Of a stretch of DNA of 64,000 nt, positions 1 to 9,532 are shown piece by piece. A program made the translations under genes and the position numbers. The stretch covers positions 62,001 through 126,000 of the forward strand of contig NC_013083.1 of NCBI RefSeq assembly GCF_000142805.1, written 5' to 3'. The notes under the pieces are model-generated. The model did not search any database. It was not told the origin of the DNA and saw nothing but the letters and a program-made list of their open reading frames with translations. How positions within the stretch are numbered: position 1 is the stretch's first letter; every line of letters begins with the position of its first letter. This DNA comes from Lachancea thermotolerans CBS 6340. Lineage: Eukaryota > Ascomycota > Saccharomycetes > Saccharomycetales > Saccharomycetaceae.

Positions 1-219
1 GAAATAACAACCTTCGGGTCCAGCTTTAGTAGGCTGACATCCATATCTGAAAAGAGTTTTGACCCTCTTCCCGAGGTCGATCTCACTTCAGGCGTGCGCA
101 GCTACGTGAGGGAAGCGCTTGCAGCTTTCAATGATAAAACCAACAATGGGCTCGCAAGTTTGGCACCACAGCTTTCAGAGAGCGCCAAGAGTGCATTGCA
201 TAACCTGGGTTTCAACTAA
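1..219 (+). CDS. CSE1: CSE1 C-terminus (partial), nuclear export receptor of importin alpha
   Basis: The window opens inside a reading frame (frame 1) that runs 72 codons to a TAA at 217-219. Cse1/CAS is the HEAT-repeat exportin that returns importin alpha (Srp1) to the cytoplasm with Ran-GTP. The fragment is too short for domain calls; it has a helical, alanine-rich end (residues such as SYVREALAAF). The call rests mainly on gene order, because CSE1 lies next to and convergent with HAP2 in S. cerevisiae. The 107-bp gap to the HAP2 stop is normal for convergent genes. Confidence 0.72.
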   Translation, partial: EITTFGSSFSRLTSISEKSFDPLPEVDLTSGVRSYVREALAAFNDKTNNGLASLAPQLSESAKSALHNLGFN

Positions 220-326
220 AGCCGATCTCGAGCCCATTCACGAATTCAATTTAGAATATATTGTTGTTAGCCGACCCAAGAATTTGAATATAAAATTTAA
301 CTATCTTCTGCATATATCAGTGTGTC

Positions 327-1253
327 CTATTGTCGTACTACTTCGCTCATGTGCTTCCCGGATGAACGCTTGGCGGTTTGTGACTTCGGTTCTTCAGTTG
401 TTTCCTCTTCAACGTTTTTTGAGCTTTGATCTGCAGGGTCCTGCTGTTTTATGTCGAGGTTCAATTGTAGCTCCTTATGTTGTTTGAGCTCTGCAATTTC
501 AGCTGCAGTTAAAAACCTTCCACCTTGTCCTCTGGGCCTTCGCATGGCGTGTTTGTGCCGCGACTCGTGTAAATATGGCTTGCGTTCCCTTGAGATTTTC
601 AGATTCTCTTCAAGCTTAGCTCTAGCATACCTCCTTTTCAAGATTCGGTAATATTGCTTAGCATTGACGTAAAAAGGCTGCTCAGTGGGTTCCGATAAAG
701 ATCCAATTGTCGATCCTGCGACTTGTTCAATCTCTGATTCTGCTTGCGATACGATGGAACCGTCTCCACCCTGCTGTTGTGAGCCATCTCTGGCGCCAAT
801 TTTCGAATCTACAGGATATTTCGGTTGCTCAACCGGTTTGATTGATACACCCGAGACCTCAGTCTCCGGGAACTGTACTTCCAAGCTTGCATGATGATCA
901 ACCGAAGTGCTCAAGTCTTCCTCATTTAAAGCAGTAGGATCAACATGGCTCTCTGTCTGGCTTTCGTTTCTCGATGCGTTTGTCTGCGGCTGATCGTACA
1001 GGTACATATTTGTAGGGCTTTGCTCATCTTCATACGGTACTTCCACGTTCTGCCTCCCCAGAGAACTTCCAATAATATTTGGATTCAGCTCTTCTTTTCC
1101 GTTAACATCGCGCCTCTGGCAGGGTTGAGCGTCTGACTCTAAAGGTGGAAATTCTTTCGTAGCATCCATGTCCAAAATGACGCTAGCTTTGATTGCCGCG
1201 GTGTCACACTTCTCGCCAGCGCTGTGGTTTCCTCTGGCGTTGTCCATTGTCAT
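327..1253 (-). CDS. HAP2: Hap2, NF-YA subunit of the CCAAT-binding complex
   Basis: A 308-residue protein. Hap2 joins Hap3, Hap5 and the activator Hap4 to bind CCAAT and activate respiratory genes in the nucleus. The NF-YA core lies near residues 193-253: the subunit-association helix starts [15 protein letters not shown], and the DNA-binding part contains [16 protein letters not shown] and the GQGGRF motif. The first ~190 residues are low-complexity and acidic and do not look conserved. The start is the first ATG of the frame (codons M-T-M); the second ATG, two codons later, is equally possible. It is divergent from CNN1. Identity is very secure from the core. Confidence 0.97.
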   Translation of the reverse strand: MTMDNARGNHSAGEKCDTAAIKASVILDMDATKEFPPLESDAQPCQRRDVNGKEELNPNIIGSSLGRQNVEVPYEDEQSPTNMYLYDQPQTNASRNESQTESHVDPTALNEEDLSTSVDHHASLEVQFPETEVSGVSIKPVEQPKYPVDSKIGARDGSQQQGGDGSIVSQAESEIEQVAGSTIGSLSEPTEQPFYVNAKQYYRILKRRYARAKLEENLKISRERKPYLHESRHKHAMRRPRGQGGRFLTAAEIAELKQHKELQLNLDIKQQDPADQSSKNVEEETTEEPKSQTAKRSSGKHMSEVVRQ

Positions 1254-1473
1254 TCTCTTCTCTAATTGGACAACTCAGATTTTTGAAGATTTCGTTGAAA
1301 AAGATGGAACACCTCATATATACAATGTCAATAGTATCTAGGGAGAAATTCCGTGGTATAGGGTTCATATCAACGATAGAAAGCATTAAACTCATCTCAG
1401 ATGCTGGTGTAAAAAACTGTCAGCGAGGTGAGCCTATTGACCGCACTGAAACTGCTTTTTCCAGGCCCCGCTA

Positions 1474-2391
1474 ATGAGTTTAGGAAAATCAGATGCGTTA
1501 AAACAGCAGTTAAGAGAGCTGAGTTTCCTACTCGCAAAAAATCGCTTGCAAGAACGACAAGATACCTCCTCGATCAATTCTATTAAAAGTTTTCTGTCCA
1601 CGGAGGTATCGTCTACTGAAAGCTCTCGAGCAAATGATGCAGTGATTCTCAGTGAAGGTGTCGACTGCGGGAAGAGGCCCCTCTCCCAAACACTGGAGCT
1701 TTCAATCGACTTTCAACAGAGGAAACACCACAAGCCATCTTACAGAGAATTGGAACTTGAAATTCACGACTTTCCTGTAATAGAAACTGTAGCAGGTGAC
1801 TTGTATGAATCAGAGGGACAGCTCCATACTCAGGCCGTAAATTCCCTTTCCTATCTTGATTCCGAGGTAGAGTGGTCAGAAAATGCAAGACCAGCTCGGT
1901 CAGAGGGCATGGAAACAGGCCAGGTGTTAGCTGAAAACATAAGTGAAGTTGTTGACCGTCAAGATAATTCCTATAAAAACACATCAACCTCGATATCCAA
2001 TCTGGAAGATAGCAACATAACTAAGAGTGAACAAACAGTCACAAAATCCAATGACACAAGCTCTACCCTACTTCAAGCAAAGCCACTAGAAATCAAAACA
2101 CTTAAAAGCATTATCAAGCCATTATTAGATAAGGCTGAATTTGAAATGTCCCACGACTCATGGGATTCGCTAAGGAGTTTTTCCGGCTCACTAACCGACG
2201 TTGTAGGAAAAATGTTTAAAGATAGTTCCGCAAGCAAAACCAAGCGACTCAATCGGAGATTTTTTATTTCATTATTTCAAGAATGTAGAGTGCTGTCTCA
2301 GGGTTCTGACATCAATGACATTTTTTGCGTGTGCTCCGAATCCCTTTGCGCTGAAGAGCTTAGTGAGCTTGAGATTGCGCTTTTCAAGTGA
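1474..2391 (+). CDS. CNN1: Cnn1, CENP-T-like kinetochore protein (short N-terminus)
   Basis: A 305-residue protein. Cnn1 is the yeast CENP-T: a C-terminal histone-fold-like region anchors it at the inner kinetochore, and an N-terminal motif recruits the Ndc80 complex through Spc24-Spc25. The last ~100 residues, from KPLEIKTLKSI to the terminal ELSELEIALF, match my recollection of the S. cerevisiae C-terminus in spacing. Residues ~10-23 (QQLRELSFLLAKN) resemble its Spc24/25-binding helix (FLQDLSQVLARK). The middle is acidic, Ser-rich and diverged. Oddity: that helix sits at the extreme N-terminus, whereas S. cerevisiae has about 60 phosphorylated residues before it. Position supports the call, as CNN1 neighbours the MRX20-DUG1 track. 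Confidence 0.82.
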   Translation: MSLGKSDALKQQLRELSFLLAKNRLQERQDTSSINSIKSFLSTEVSSTESSRANDAVILSEGVDCGKRPLSQTLELSIDFQQRKHHKPSYRELELEIHDFPVIETVAGDLYESEGQLHTQAVNSLSYLDSEVEWSENARPARSEGMETGQVLAENISEVVDRQDNSYKNTSTSISNLEDSNITKSEQTVTKSNDTSSTLLQAKPLEIKTLKSIIKPLLDKAEFEMSHDSWDSLRSFSGSLTDVVGKMFKDSSASKTKRLNRRFFISLFQECRVLSQGSDINDIFCVCSESLCAEELSELEIALFK

Positions 2392-2453
2392 ATTATATAT
2401 TTACAAGTAATACTACCCATACGTTCTCTTTTGTGTAATCCTTAAAATTGCAA

Positions 2454-4502
2454 TCACGGTTCTTGACATTCCATCCGTGTTTCGGCTGATAGATCATTCT
2501 GTTTAAACCTGACAAGCTTATAAAGCTCAAAAAGTGATGCTGGAGTTATTCCCTGAATCCGCCTTGCTTGCCCGATAGTTGACGGCTGCACAAGGTTGAG
2601 GATGGTTTTACATTCTGAACTCAAAGAAGGTAGGATGGAGTAGTCAAAGTTTGGGGGCAACAGCATCCCTTCGTCTGCCTGAAAAGCTTTTATGAATTGA
2701 TTTTGTTTTTTGATGAACGGTGCGTATTTTCCTTCAACATCAATTTTGAGTAAGACATGCTTAGGTATTTGAGATGGGTCTATGCCAAGTTCCGGAAATT
2801 TGTCACCCAAGGTATTTAAGTCAATGCCATTGAACCTAAGCATTTCCCACGCACTTCTGTTTTTTGCTCCATCTGCAACTGGAACACCTAAGCTTCCATT
2901 CCATCTCTTTGCACTGAGTTCGAAGTTCAACAGCTTCGTTACGATTTCAGAGTATAAGGCCTTTTGATTGATATATGATGCATATCGATTGTCACTTACT
3001 ACTCCCGCTGCATGGCCCAGAGGAGTTAACCTAAAATCCGCGTTATCAGCCCTTACACTGATGCGAAACTCTGAACGAGAAGTAAACATTCTGTAAGGCT
3101 CTTCGACACCTTTTGTTATTAGGTCGTCGATCAAGACTCCCAAATAAGCGTCGGACCGCAAAATTTCAAGTGGGGGCTTCCCTTGGTGAGCCAACCCCGC
3201 ATTAATCCCCGCGAATATGCCTTGAGCACAGGCTTCCTCGTAGCCAGTTGTACCATTAATTTGCCCTGCCAAATACAAGCCCTTTACAGGTTTCGCCTCT
3301 AAACTCTTAGCTAAAGATCTTGGGTCAATATAGTCATACTCGACCCCGTAAGCTGGTTGTAAAATTTCAACTTGCTCAAGCCCCGGGATCATTCGCATGA
3401 ATTTGAGCTGTACATTTTCTGGCATGGAATTTGATATCCCATTTGGGTAAACTACATGAGAGTCCAAACCTTCAGGTTCCAGCCATATCCTATGGGAACT
3501 TTTGTCCGCAAACCTGATTATTTTTGCCTCGATTGATGGGCAGTAACGAGGGCCTTTAATGGTTTCTCTGATATGCGGAGCCTGATGCAGATTCGATCTA
3601 AGATATTCATGAACCTCGGGCGTTGTGTGCGTACCATAACATAGCACTTGGTCTTTGATAGCAACATCTTCATTCATAAAACTCATAGGATTGGGGGGAG
3701 TGTCGCCATATTGCTTCTCTAAACTTTCAAAATTTATTGTTCTGCCATCGAGACGGGCTGGAGTGCCTGTTTTCAGCCGGCCAAGTTTGAATCCCGCCTC
3801 GTCCAGGGTTTTGCTCAAGCCATAAGAGGCACCTTCTCCTATCCGGCCTGCTGGAATCGACTTTGCGCCTATGTGGATCTCTGCACTCAGAAAAGTGCCT
3901 GTAGTAATAACAACTTTTGAAGCTTTAAGGAGTGTGCCGTCTTCCAGAATCACACCAACGACCGTGCTGTGTTTTTGGTGTGAATCCTTTCCCTCTCCAG
4001 CAACTTGCCTGTCAATAACTAAGTCTTGAACCTTTCCTTGATAAAGAGTCAAATTTGCGTAACTTTTCAGCACCTTCTGCATTTCTCGTAAGTATATTTC
4101 CCTATCGATTTGTGCTCGGGGCCCCCAAACCGCAGCCCCTCGACTCCTGTTTAGCATTTTGAATTGAATACCAGCCAAATCTGTTACCTTCGGGGCCACG
4201 CCATCAAGGGCATCGACTTCCCGAAGCAAAGTGCCTTTTCCCACACCGCCCATAGATGGGTTGCAAGAGCACGTTCCTATTTTATCCAAAAACGGCGTCA
4301 CTAGAACTGTTGGGGCTCCTGAGCGGGCTGCACCAGCCGCTGCTTCGCAGCCAGCATGTCCACCACCAACCACGACCACGCCTGAATCTGGTAATTTGTC
4401 TAGAGCGCTTCGCAGCTCAATATTTAAACATATACTTCGCTGCGCAAGCTTGAAAATAGAGCCCAAAGTTCGCTTGTTTGTGTTAAGGGACGCGGAGAGC
4501 AT
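2454..4502 (-). CDS. MTO1: Mto1, mitochondrial tRNA wobble-uridine modification enzyme (GidA/MnmG family)
   Basis: A 682-residue FAD protein. With Mss1 it installs the carboxymethylaminomethyl group on wobble U34 of mitochondrial tRNAs. The first ~35 residues are basic and hydroxylated ([15 protein letters not shown]) with almost no acidic residues, as in a matrix presequence. The FAD dinucleotide fold follows ([14 protein letters not shown], residues ~42-55), then the GidA signature [13 protein letters not shown] (~78-90). Length matches the family (S. cerevisiae 669). It is convergent with CNN1 (62 bp between stops) and divergent from ADE5,7 across about 1 kb. Confidence 0.97.
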   Translation of the reverse strand: MLSASLNTNKRTLGSIFKLAQRSICLNIELRSALDKLPDSGVVVVGGGHAGCEAAAGAARSGAPTVLVTPFLDKIGTCSCNPSMGGVGKGTLLREVDALDGVAPKVTDLAGIQFKMLNRSRGAAVWGPRAQIDREIYLREMQKVLKSYANLTLYQGKVQDLVIDRQVAGEGKDSHQKHSTVVGVILEDGTLLKASKVVITTGTFLSAEIHIGAKSIPAGRIGEGASYGLSKTLDEAGFKLGRLKTGTPARLDGRTINFESLEKQYGDTPPNPMSFMNEDVAIKDQVLCYGTHTTPEVHEYLRSNLHQAPHIRETIKGPRYCPSIEAKIIRFADKSSHRIWLEPEGLDSHVVYPNGISNSMPENVQLKFMRMIPGLEQVEILQPAYGVEYDYIDPRSLAKSLEAKPVKGLYLAGQINGTTGYEEACAQGIFAGINAGLAHQGKPPLEILRSDAYLGVLIDDLITKGVEEPYRMFTSRSEFRISVRADNADFRLTPLGHAAGVVSDNRYASYINQKALYSEIVTKLLNFELSAKRWNGSLGVPVADGAKNRSAWEMLRFNGIDLNTLGDKFPELGIDPSQIPKHVLLKIDVEGKYAPFIKKQNQFIKAFQADEGMLLPPNFDYSILPSLSSECKTILNLVQPSTIGQARRIQGITPASLFELYKLVRFKQNDLSAETRMECQEP

Positions 4503-4552
4503 TTTCTTCCGCTACCAGACGAGGAACTCAAAGATCCTGGTACTCAGCTTGC

Positions 4553-4560
4553 GCGATGAG
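4553..4560 (+). promoter_or_regulatory. PAC-like element (GCGATGAG) upstream of MTO1
   Basis: Exact GCGATGAG about 50 bp upstream of the MTO1 ATG. In yeasts this motif is bound by Dot6/Tod6 and marks ribosome and tRNA biogenesis promoters. One 8-mer can occur by chance, so the role is inference. Confidence 0.35.
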
Positions 4561-5283
4561 CTTGCCCGCAGATTTTTTCCAACGTCTGAAAATCAATGCT
4601 GCTGTTTCTTGCGGGGGACCAAAACCGAAAAACCAGACTTAAAATCTGTTACCTAGACCTAACCTCGAACGCAACGATCTATTGCAAAATTCCTATGCAG
4701 GCTCGCAGGTTAGCGGGCTAATTATGTTCTATAGTCGAAGATAGGAAGTTACACGCAAGTTGTGACTTTCCGGCATCCGGAGTCGAGAATGAAGGTTTCA
4801 AACTAGTCGAAAACGCGCTTCAATCAAAGGCATGTTGCTAAGCGTATGATTTGACTTGAATTACAGAGTGGGCGTGCCAGCTCGAACAGTTGCTTAGTAC
4901 TGAAACAGAGCGAAGATTATAGTAAGCTCCGGCGAGTATCATGCCCGATAAAACCTATTAGTTCTTTTTCAATGGCTCTGCACTAGCTTCGCGGTACCTT
5001 TTACAGTGGTCGTTGCAGGGGTTGGTTGACAATGCAATTTACGCACTATGGAACAATGAAACCATAACGTTTATGCCGACACTACTCATGATGATTTTTC
5101 AAGACATCCAAGCTTTTGTTATTAATTGCAGAGGATTATGCGTATTCCTGAGTTTTTCTTGAGTTAGATTGGAATCGCTGGCGGCTTTCGCTATTGTTTC
5201 AATTTTTGATAAAGATAACCGCCGTCGCCTATTCGAGTCCAGCGCTGCGCTTCTTTCCGATATTCCGAAAAAATTTTCAAATG

Positions 5284-5289
5284 TGACTC
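5284..5289 (+). promoter_or_regulatory. Bas1/Gcn4-type TGACTC site upstream of ADE5,7
   Basis: TGACTC 268 bp upstream of the ADE5,7 start. S. cerevisiae ADE genes are activated by Bas1-Pho2 through TGACTC, so the site fits adenine regulation. It is a single short motif. Confidence 0.45.
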
Positions 5290-5556
5290 GTTGCTGAGAA
5301 TTATGAAAGTCATCGTGAAAACTTAAGGTTTATGAGTTAGTATGGTAATAATTCAAGATTTTTAATTGTTTTAGCATCAATATTAAAAAGTGGTCATCAC
5401 GTAAGTTGTTTGAAGTTTAGCTTGTATTCTTATTTAATTAGCAAGCTACCCCAGCTGTAGTTGTGTGAGAATTGCACCAGTCGACCACTGGAGATTCAGA
5501 TAAACAGGATTGCATCGACAGCAGTCGTGATATAAAACAAAATTTATCAAGGAAGC

Positions 5557-7944
5557 ATGTCTTTCAACGTTTTAGTGCTAGGAAACGGAGGAAGAGAGCA
5601 CGCTCTAGCGTGGAAGCTGGCGGCCTCCAATTCCGTAGGTACAGTTTATGTGGCACCGGGAAATGGTGGTACTGCCGATCTAGGCGGGAAGGTCGTGAAT
5701 GTGTGTGACCTCAGCCCTTCGCCAGCCCACTTCGAGGCCCTCCAGAAATTTGCAGTAGAGAATTCTATTGGCTTAGTGGTCCCTGGTCCAGAACAGCCTC
5801 TGGTTGACGGGATCTCTGACGTTTTCGCAAAGGTTGGTATCCCTGTGTTTGGACCTTCTGCCAAGGCTGCAATTTTTGAGGGCTCCAAAACGTTCTCGAA
5901 AGACTTCATGGCTAAGCACAACATCCCAACAGCCCGCTATGCGAACTTCGATAACTACGAAGAAGCGAAAGCTTATTTACAGAAAGTGGATTACCAAATT
6001 GTTCTCAAGGCCGATGGTATCGCCGGCGGTAAGGGCGTACTGATCCCCACTTCTCAGCAGGAAGCTCAAGAAGCTTTGAAAGCTCTCATGGTTGAAAGGC
6101 AGTTTGGGTCTGCCGGTGACTCCATTGTCATCGAGGAGTTCCTAGAAGGCGACGAAATATCGATCCTAACTATTTCCGACGGTTATTCGTACTTCAACCT
6201 TCCACCAGCCCAAGACCATAAGAGAATCGGCGAGAATGACACCGGCTTGAACACTGGAGGTATGGGCGCATACGCCCCAGCGCCCGCTGCCACACCTCAA
6301 CTGATGCAAAGGATGGATCAGGAGGCCATTAAGCCAACTATCGATGGTATGAGAAAAGATGGTCTTCCTTTTGTTGGCGTATTATTCACTGGCTTCATCT
6401 TGACAGCTGACGGTCCAAAGGTTCTTGAGTACAACGTCAGATTTGGTGATCCTGAAACTCAAACTGTTCTACCTCTGTTGGACGATGAAACGGACCTAGC
6501 CCAAGTTTTCTTGGCTGCTGCTGAGCACAGACTAGACTCCGTTGACATCAAGCTGAAAGAAAACTACTTCTCAACTACTGTTGTTCTGGCAGCTGGGGGG
6601 TATCCAGAATCTTACGCAAAAGGGGACGTCATCACTATTGACACCGAGGCTCTTCCTGAAAACGCCCACATTTTCCACGCCGGTACTGTTAAGAAAAACG
6701 GCCAAATTCTCACCGCTGGTGGCAGAGTTATCGCTTCTTCTGCTGTGGCGTCAACGCTCAGAGAAGCTGTTGACAAAGCCTACCAAGGAGTTGAGTGTAT
6801 CAAATTTGATAACTGCTATTTCAGAAAGGACATTGCTCATCGTGCTTTCAAAGCTGCTGAGAAGTCTGCGGCTAACTCTAAATCTATCACATACGCAGAA
6901 GCTGGTGTCTCTGTCGACAATGGTAATTTGCTGGTCCAAAAAATTAAGCAGAAAGTTAAGTCCACCAGAAGAGCTGGCGCTGATTCCGACATTGGCGGTT
7001 TTGGTGGTCTGTTCGACCTGAAAGCTGCGGGTTATAAAACAGACGAAACTCTTTTAGTTGCTGCGACTGACGGTGTTGGAACCAAGCTAATGATTGCTCA
7101 GGAAACTGGAATCCACGACACCGTGGGTATTGACTTGGTTGCCATGAATGTCAATGACCTTGTTGTTCAAGGTGCTGAGCCATTAATATTTTTGGACTAC
7201 TTCGCCACTGGAGCTCTGGATATTAAGGTTGCAACTGATTTTGTATCTGGTGTTGCAGACGGCTGCATTGCTGCTGGGTGTGCCTTAGTTGGCGGAGAAA
7301 CTTCAGAGATGCCGGGTATGTATCCCGCAGGCCACTACGATACCAACGGTACCGCTGTAGGCGCTGTTGGTAGAAACGCTATTCTTCCTAAAATTGAGCG
7401 TATGAGCTCTGGTAATGTGCTGCTTGGCCTGGCTTCTGATGGGCTACATTCTAACGGTTTCTCCCTTGTAAGGAAAATTATAGAAACAGTTGATGTGCAA
7501 TGGAGCGACAAATGCCCTTGGGACTCTTCTAAAACCGTCGGCGAAGCCACTCTTGTTCCCACTAGAATTTATGTCAAGCAACTTCTGCCCTCCATAAGGG
7601 AAAATCTGCTGCTGGGTTTGGCTCACATCACAGGCGGCGGTTTGGTTGAAAACATACCACGTGCGCTACCAAAGAATCTCCAAGCTAAAGTTGACATGAA
7701 CACATGGGAAGTTCCAGAAGTTTTCAAGTGGTTCGGAAAGGCAGGTAACGTTCCCACCGAAGATATTTTGAAAACTTTCAACATGGGCATTGGTATGGTC
7801 TTGATCGTTGAAAAACAAAACGTGGCAAGAGTAAAGGAACTGCTGGCTGAAGCGAATGAAACAGTATATGAAATCGGTGTTCTGTGTGAGAAGCCAGACG
7901 GCGCGCCTGGATGTGTTGTCGAGAATGCTTCAAACCTGTATTGA
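5557..7944 (+). CDS. ADE5,7: Ade5,7, bifunctional GAR synthetase / AIR synthetase
   Basis: A 795-residue cytosolic purine enzyme catalysing steps 2 and 5 of de novo IMP synthesis. The N-terminal PurD/ATP-grasp half (about 1-430) starts with the nucleotide-binding loop GNGGREHALAWKL and contains ADGIAGGKGV and EYNVRFGDPETQ. The C-terminal PurM half starts near residue 445 (TYAEAGVSVDNG) and includes ATDGVGTKLMIA and GGETSEMPGMY. Length matches S. cerevisiae (802). The ATG at 5557 sits directly before the PurD fold. It is convergent with MRX20, with 67 bp between stops. Confidence 0.98.
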   Translation: MSFNVLVLGNGGREHALAWKLAASNSVGTVYVAPGNGGTADLGGKVVNVCDLSPSPAHFEALQKFAVENSIGLVVPGPEQPLVDGISDVFAKVGIPVFGPSAKAAIFEGSKTFSKDFMAKHNIPTARYANFDNYEEAKAYLQKVDYQIVLKADGIAGGKGVLIPTSQQEAQEALKALMVERQFGSAGDSIVIEEFLEGDEISILTISDGYSYFNLPPAQDHKRIGENDTGLNTGGMGAYAPAPAATPQLMQRMDQEAIKPTIDGMRKDGLPFVGVLFTGFILTADGPKVLEYNVRFGDPETQTVLPLLDDETDLAQVFLAAAEHRLDSVDIKLKENYFSTTVVLAAGGYPESYAKGDVITIDTEALPENAHIFHAGTVKKNGQILTAGGRVIASSAVASTLREAVDKAYQGVECIKFDNCYFRKDIAHRAFKAAEKSAANSKSITYAEAGVSVDNGNLLVQKIKQKVKSTRRAGADSDIGGFGGLFDLKAAGYKTDETLLVAATDGVGTKLMIAQETGIHDTVGIDLVAMNVNDLVVQGAEPLIFLDYFATGALDIKVATDFVSGVADGCIAAGCALVGGETSEMPGMYPAGHYDTNGTAVGAVGRNAILPKIERMSSGNVLLGLASDGLHSNGFSLVRKIIETVDVQWSDKCPWDSSKTVGEATLVPTRIYVKQLLPSIRENLLLGLAHITGGGLVENIPRALPKNLQAKVDMNTWEVPEVFKWFGKAGNVPTEDILKTFNMGIGMVLIVEKQNVARVKELLAEANETVYEIGVLCEKPDGAPGCVVENASNLY

Positions 7945-8011
7945 ACCTTAGTGAAAATATCTAGTGTCATTAAAATTTGTACAATAAACACCAATATACA
8001 TAGAAGGAATA

Positions 8012-9138
8012 TCAATCGTGGCCCATCTCTTGAGGGCCAGCATAAGCTTTCATCAAATTATCAACATATTGATAGACTCCAAATGAAACGCCACCAGAAA
8101 GCCCAACTTTCATTAACCTGGGGGCCCATCCCTTCCAGAACTTTGTAAAGCCCTCCTCTACAAAAATCCGGTAAGCGCAGTTTAGAGAGTTTTTGTAATT
8201 AACCCAAGTGTACTTAGACTGCATTCTTGTTTTCACCACGTCAATGGGTTGCGTAACTGCCACAACGGCGCAAGAGGAAACGAAGCCCAGAGCAAACGCG
8301 TAATATTCATTGATAGGTCCATCGGGAGAAAAAACTTGCTTCAAAGAGGTGTAAGATGTGAACCGTACAGCTGAGTTCGCGGTTTGGCGGATGATTGTCG
8401 GTGCGGTTCCTTGCACGAAGCCGCGGAGCCCTCTTGTGCGAAACATCTCCTGAATTGTGGTAAATAGCTGCCGAGAGGGGTGCTCATCGTAGTAAATGGC
8501 CCATTTTTGACGGGGGTGCAAAGCTTGTTCTTTGCGCGCATGAAATGTGGGTCTAGACTGTCCTGTCATACTAGTGTGCGCATATGGCACAGTTCGCGAT
8601 CCTTTTAAAGCCTGAGGATTGTGCGACGATTTAGCCTCACTTCTGGAAAGTTCTAACCTCGATTTTTCAGATAGAGCTAATGCATTTTCAATCATAGTAG
8701 TTTTGATGTTCTCGAATGGAATTATAAGTAAGCTTTCCATAAATCCTGTAATCATCCCGGCTGCCAGCAGTCTGGGACCTGAGATTGCAGCTCCTTGCGG
8801 CAACTCAGGATCGTGCAACAGCTGGCACGCGCGGTCAAAAGTTGTGAAACGTGTAGCTGTTTTCAGTAGAGTCCCTGCATTCAGAGCGCTGCAACCCGCA
8901 AAGTAAACCTTAATTTGGTGCATCATATTGAAAGGAGCCATGTTCGGTAGCGCTCTATGCAGTTGCAGCCCTGTTTTCAAGAACTCAAAAGGGTATGAAA
9001 CCGTTGTCTGGAAAACTGCCGCTGCGCTGCCAGCAACAATCGAGTTCATTAATGGCTGCCATGATTATTGATTTCTGTTAGTAAAACGGGAGATCCAATA
9101 CAATAACGTGCGATCATTGTCTCACTTACGTCTGACAT
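8012..9138 (-). CDS. MRX20: Mrx20-like mitochondrial carrier (YFR045W orthologue), spliced
   Basis: Join of 8012-9055 and 9130-9138 on the minus strand, about 350 residues. It belongs to the mitochondrial carrier family of six-helix inner-membrane transporters; YFR045W/Mrx20 is in the citrate/tricarboxylate group. Carrier signatures of the PX[DE]XX[KR] type are visible: PFEFLKTGLQLHR in repeat 1, PFENIKTTM in repeat 2 and QPIDVVKTRMQ in repeat 3. The continuous frame from the ATG at 9049 lacks the usual N-terminus. Splicing a 9-nt first exon adds MSDPL ahead of MNSIVAGSAAAVFQ. S. cerevisiae YFR045W is also spliced near its start. The loop between helices 3 and 4 is longer than usual. Confidence 0.9.
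9056..9129 (-). other. MRX20: Spliceosomal intron in MRX20 (74 nt)
   Basis: On the minus strand: 5' site GTAAGT at 9129-9124, branch site TACTAAC at 9083-9077, and 3' site CAG ending at 9056. Splicing joins exon 1 (ATG TCA GAC) in phase to CCA TTA ATG. The AG directly after the branch site is too close to be used. Confidence 0.85.
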
Positions 9139-9532
9139 AATAGAGACTCCTTGCGAATTGACTGTCTAGGGGCTTAATAAGTGACTTATTACTACTCCTG
9201 TCGCTCTGTGTTCACCACTTCTTTTTTGGCGCAATGTGGATTCTTGAATTATTTCAGATTTGTTTCCAAGTTGTTTCCAGATTGTTTCCAAGTTTTTGTT
9301 TCTAAAATTCAATCCTGCACCCGAAAAGACAAATCATGTTTTTTTGGACTTCTCTGATAAGGAGATTGACTTCGACCAACACTCCGACAGGAAAACAAGT
9401 ACTTATCGCACTGTTAATAAGTAAGTACAGCGCATGATGTCGTGCCGCTTGCAGGGTCGGGTATTTTTGTGTCGAAAAATTGTTTTATCTAACTCCGCAC
9501 TCCAGATTTTAAGTTTTAACAGTTGCAATTGA
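9139..9532. other. Divergent promoter MRX20 / DUG1
   Basis: A 394-bp divergent promoter. It contains a 15-bp inverted repeat at 9176-9190 (AATAAGTGACTTATT, 7-bp arms around one base), a second copy of TTAATAAGT at about 9415-9423, and three tandem TTGTTTCCA units listed separately. No ORF. Confidence 0.6.
9260..9292. repeat. Three tandem 11-bp units (TTGTTTCCARR) in the DUG1 promoter
   Basis: Units at 9260-9270, 9271-9281 and 9282-9292 read TTGTTTCCAAG, TTGTTTCCAGA, TTGTTTCCAAG, with a partial unit just after. Spacing is about one helical turn, which would suit cooperative binding of one factor; no factor is identified. Confidence 0.75.

Larger units (their letters stand above)
4503..5556. 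other. Divergent intergenic region MTO1 / ADE5,7
   Basis: A 1,054-bp divergent promoter region with no convincing ORF and no tRNA boxes. It holds a PAC-like element close to MTO1 and a Bas1/Gcn4-type TGACTC on the ADE5,7 side, listed separately. An isolated TTCCGAA at about 5254 recalls centromere element III but lacks the rest of a centromere. Confidence 0.6.

Noticed and set aside
1193-1474. 93-codon plus ORF ending at the CNN1 start as a possible missing Cnn1 N-terminus
   Set aside because: It overlaps the HAP2 5' end antisense, is in another frame and shows no likeness to Cnn1.
5215-5300. Centromere-like TTCCGAA next to an A run, with ATCACGT nearby
   Set aside because: No 80-bp AT-rich CDEII, and the CDEI-like sequence is on the wrong side.
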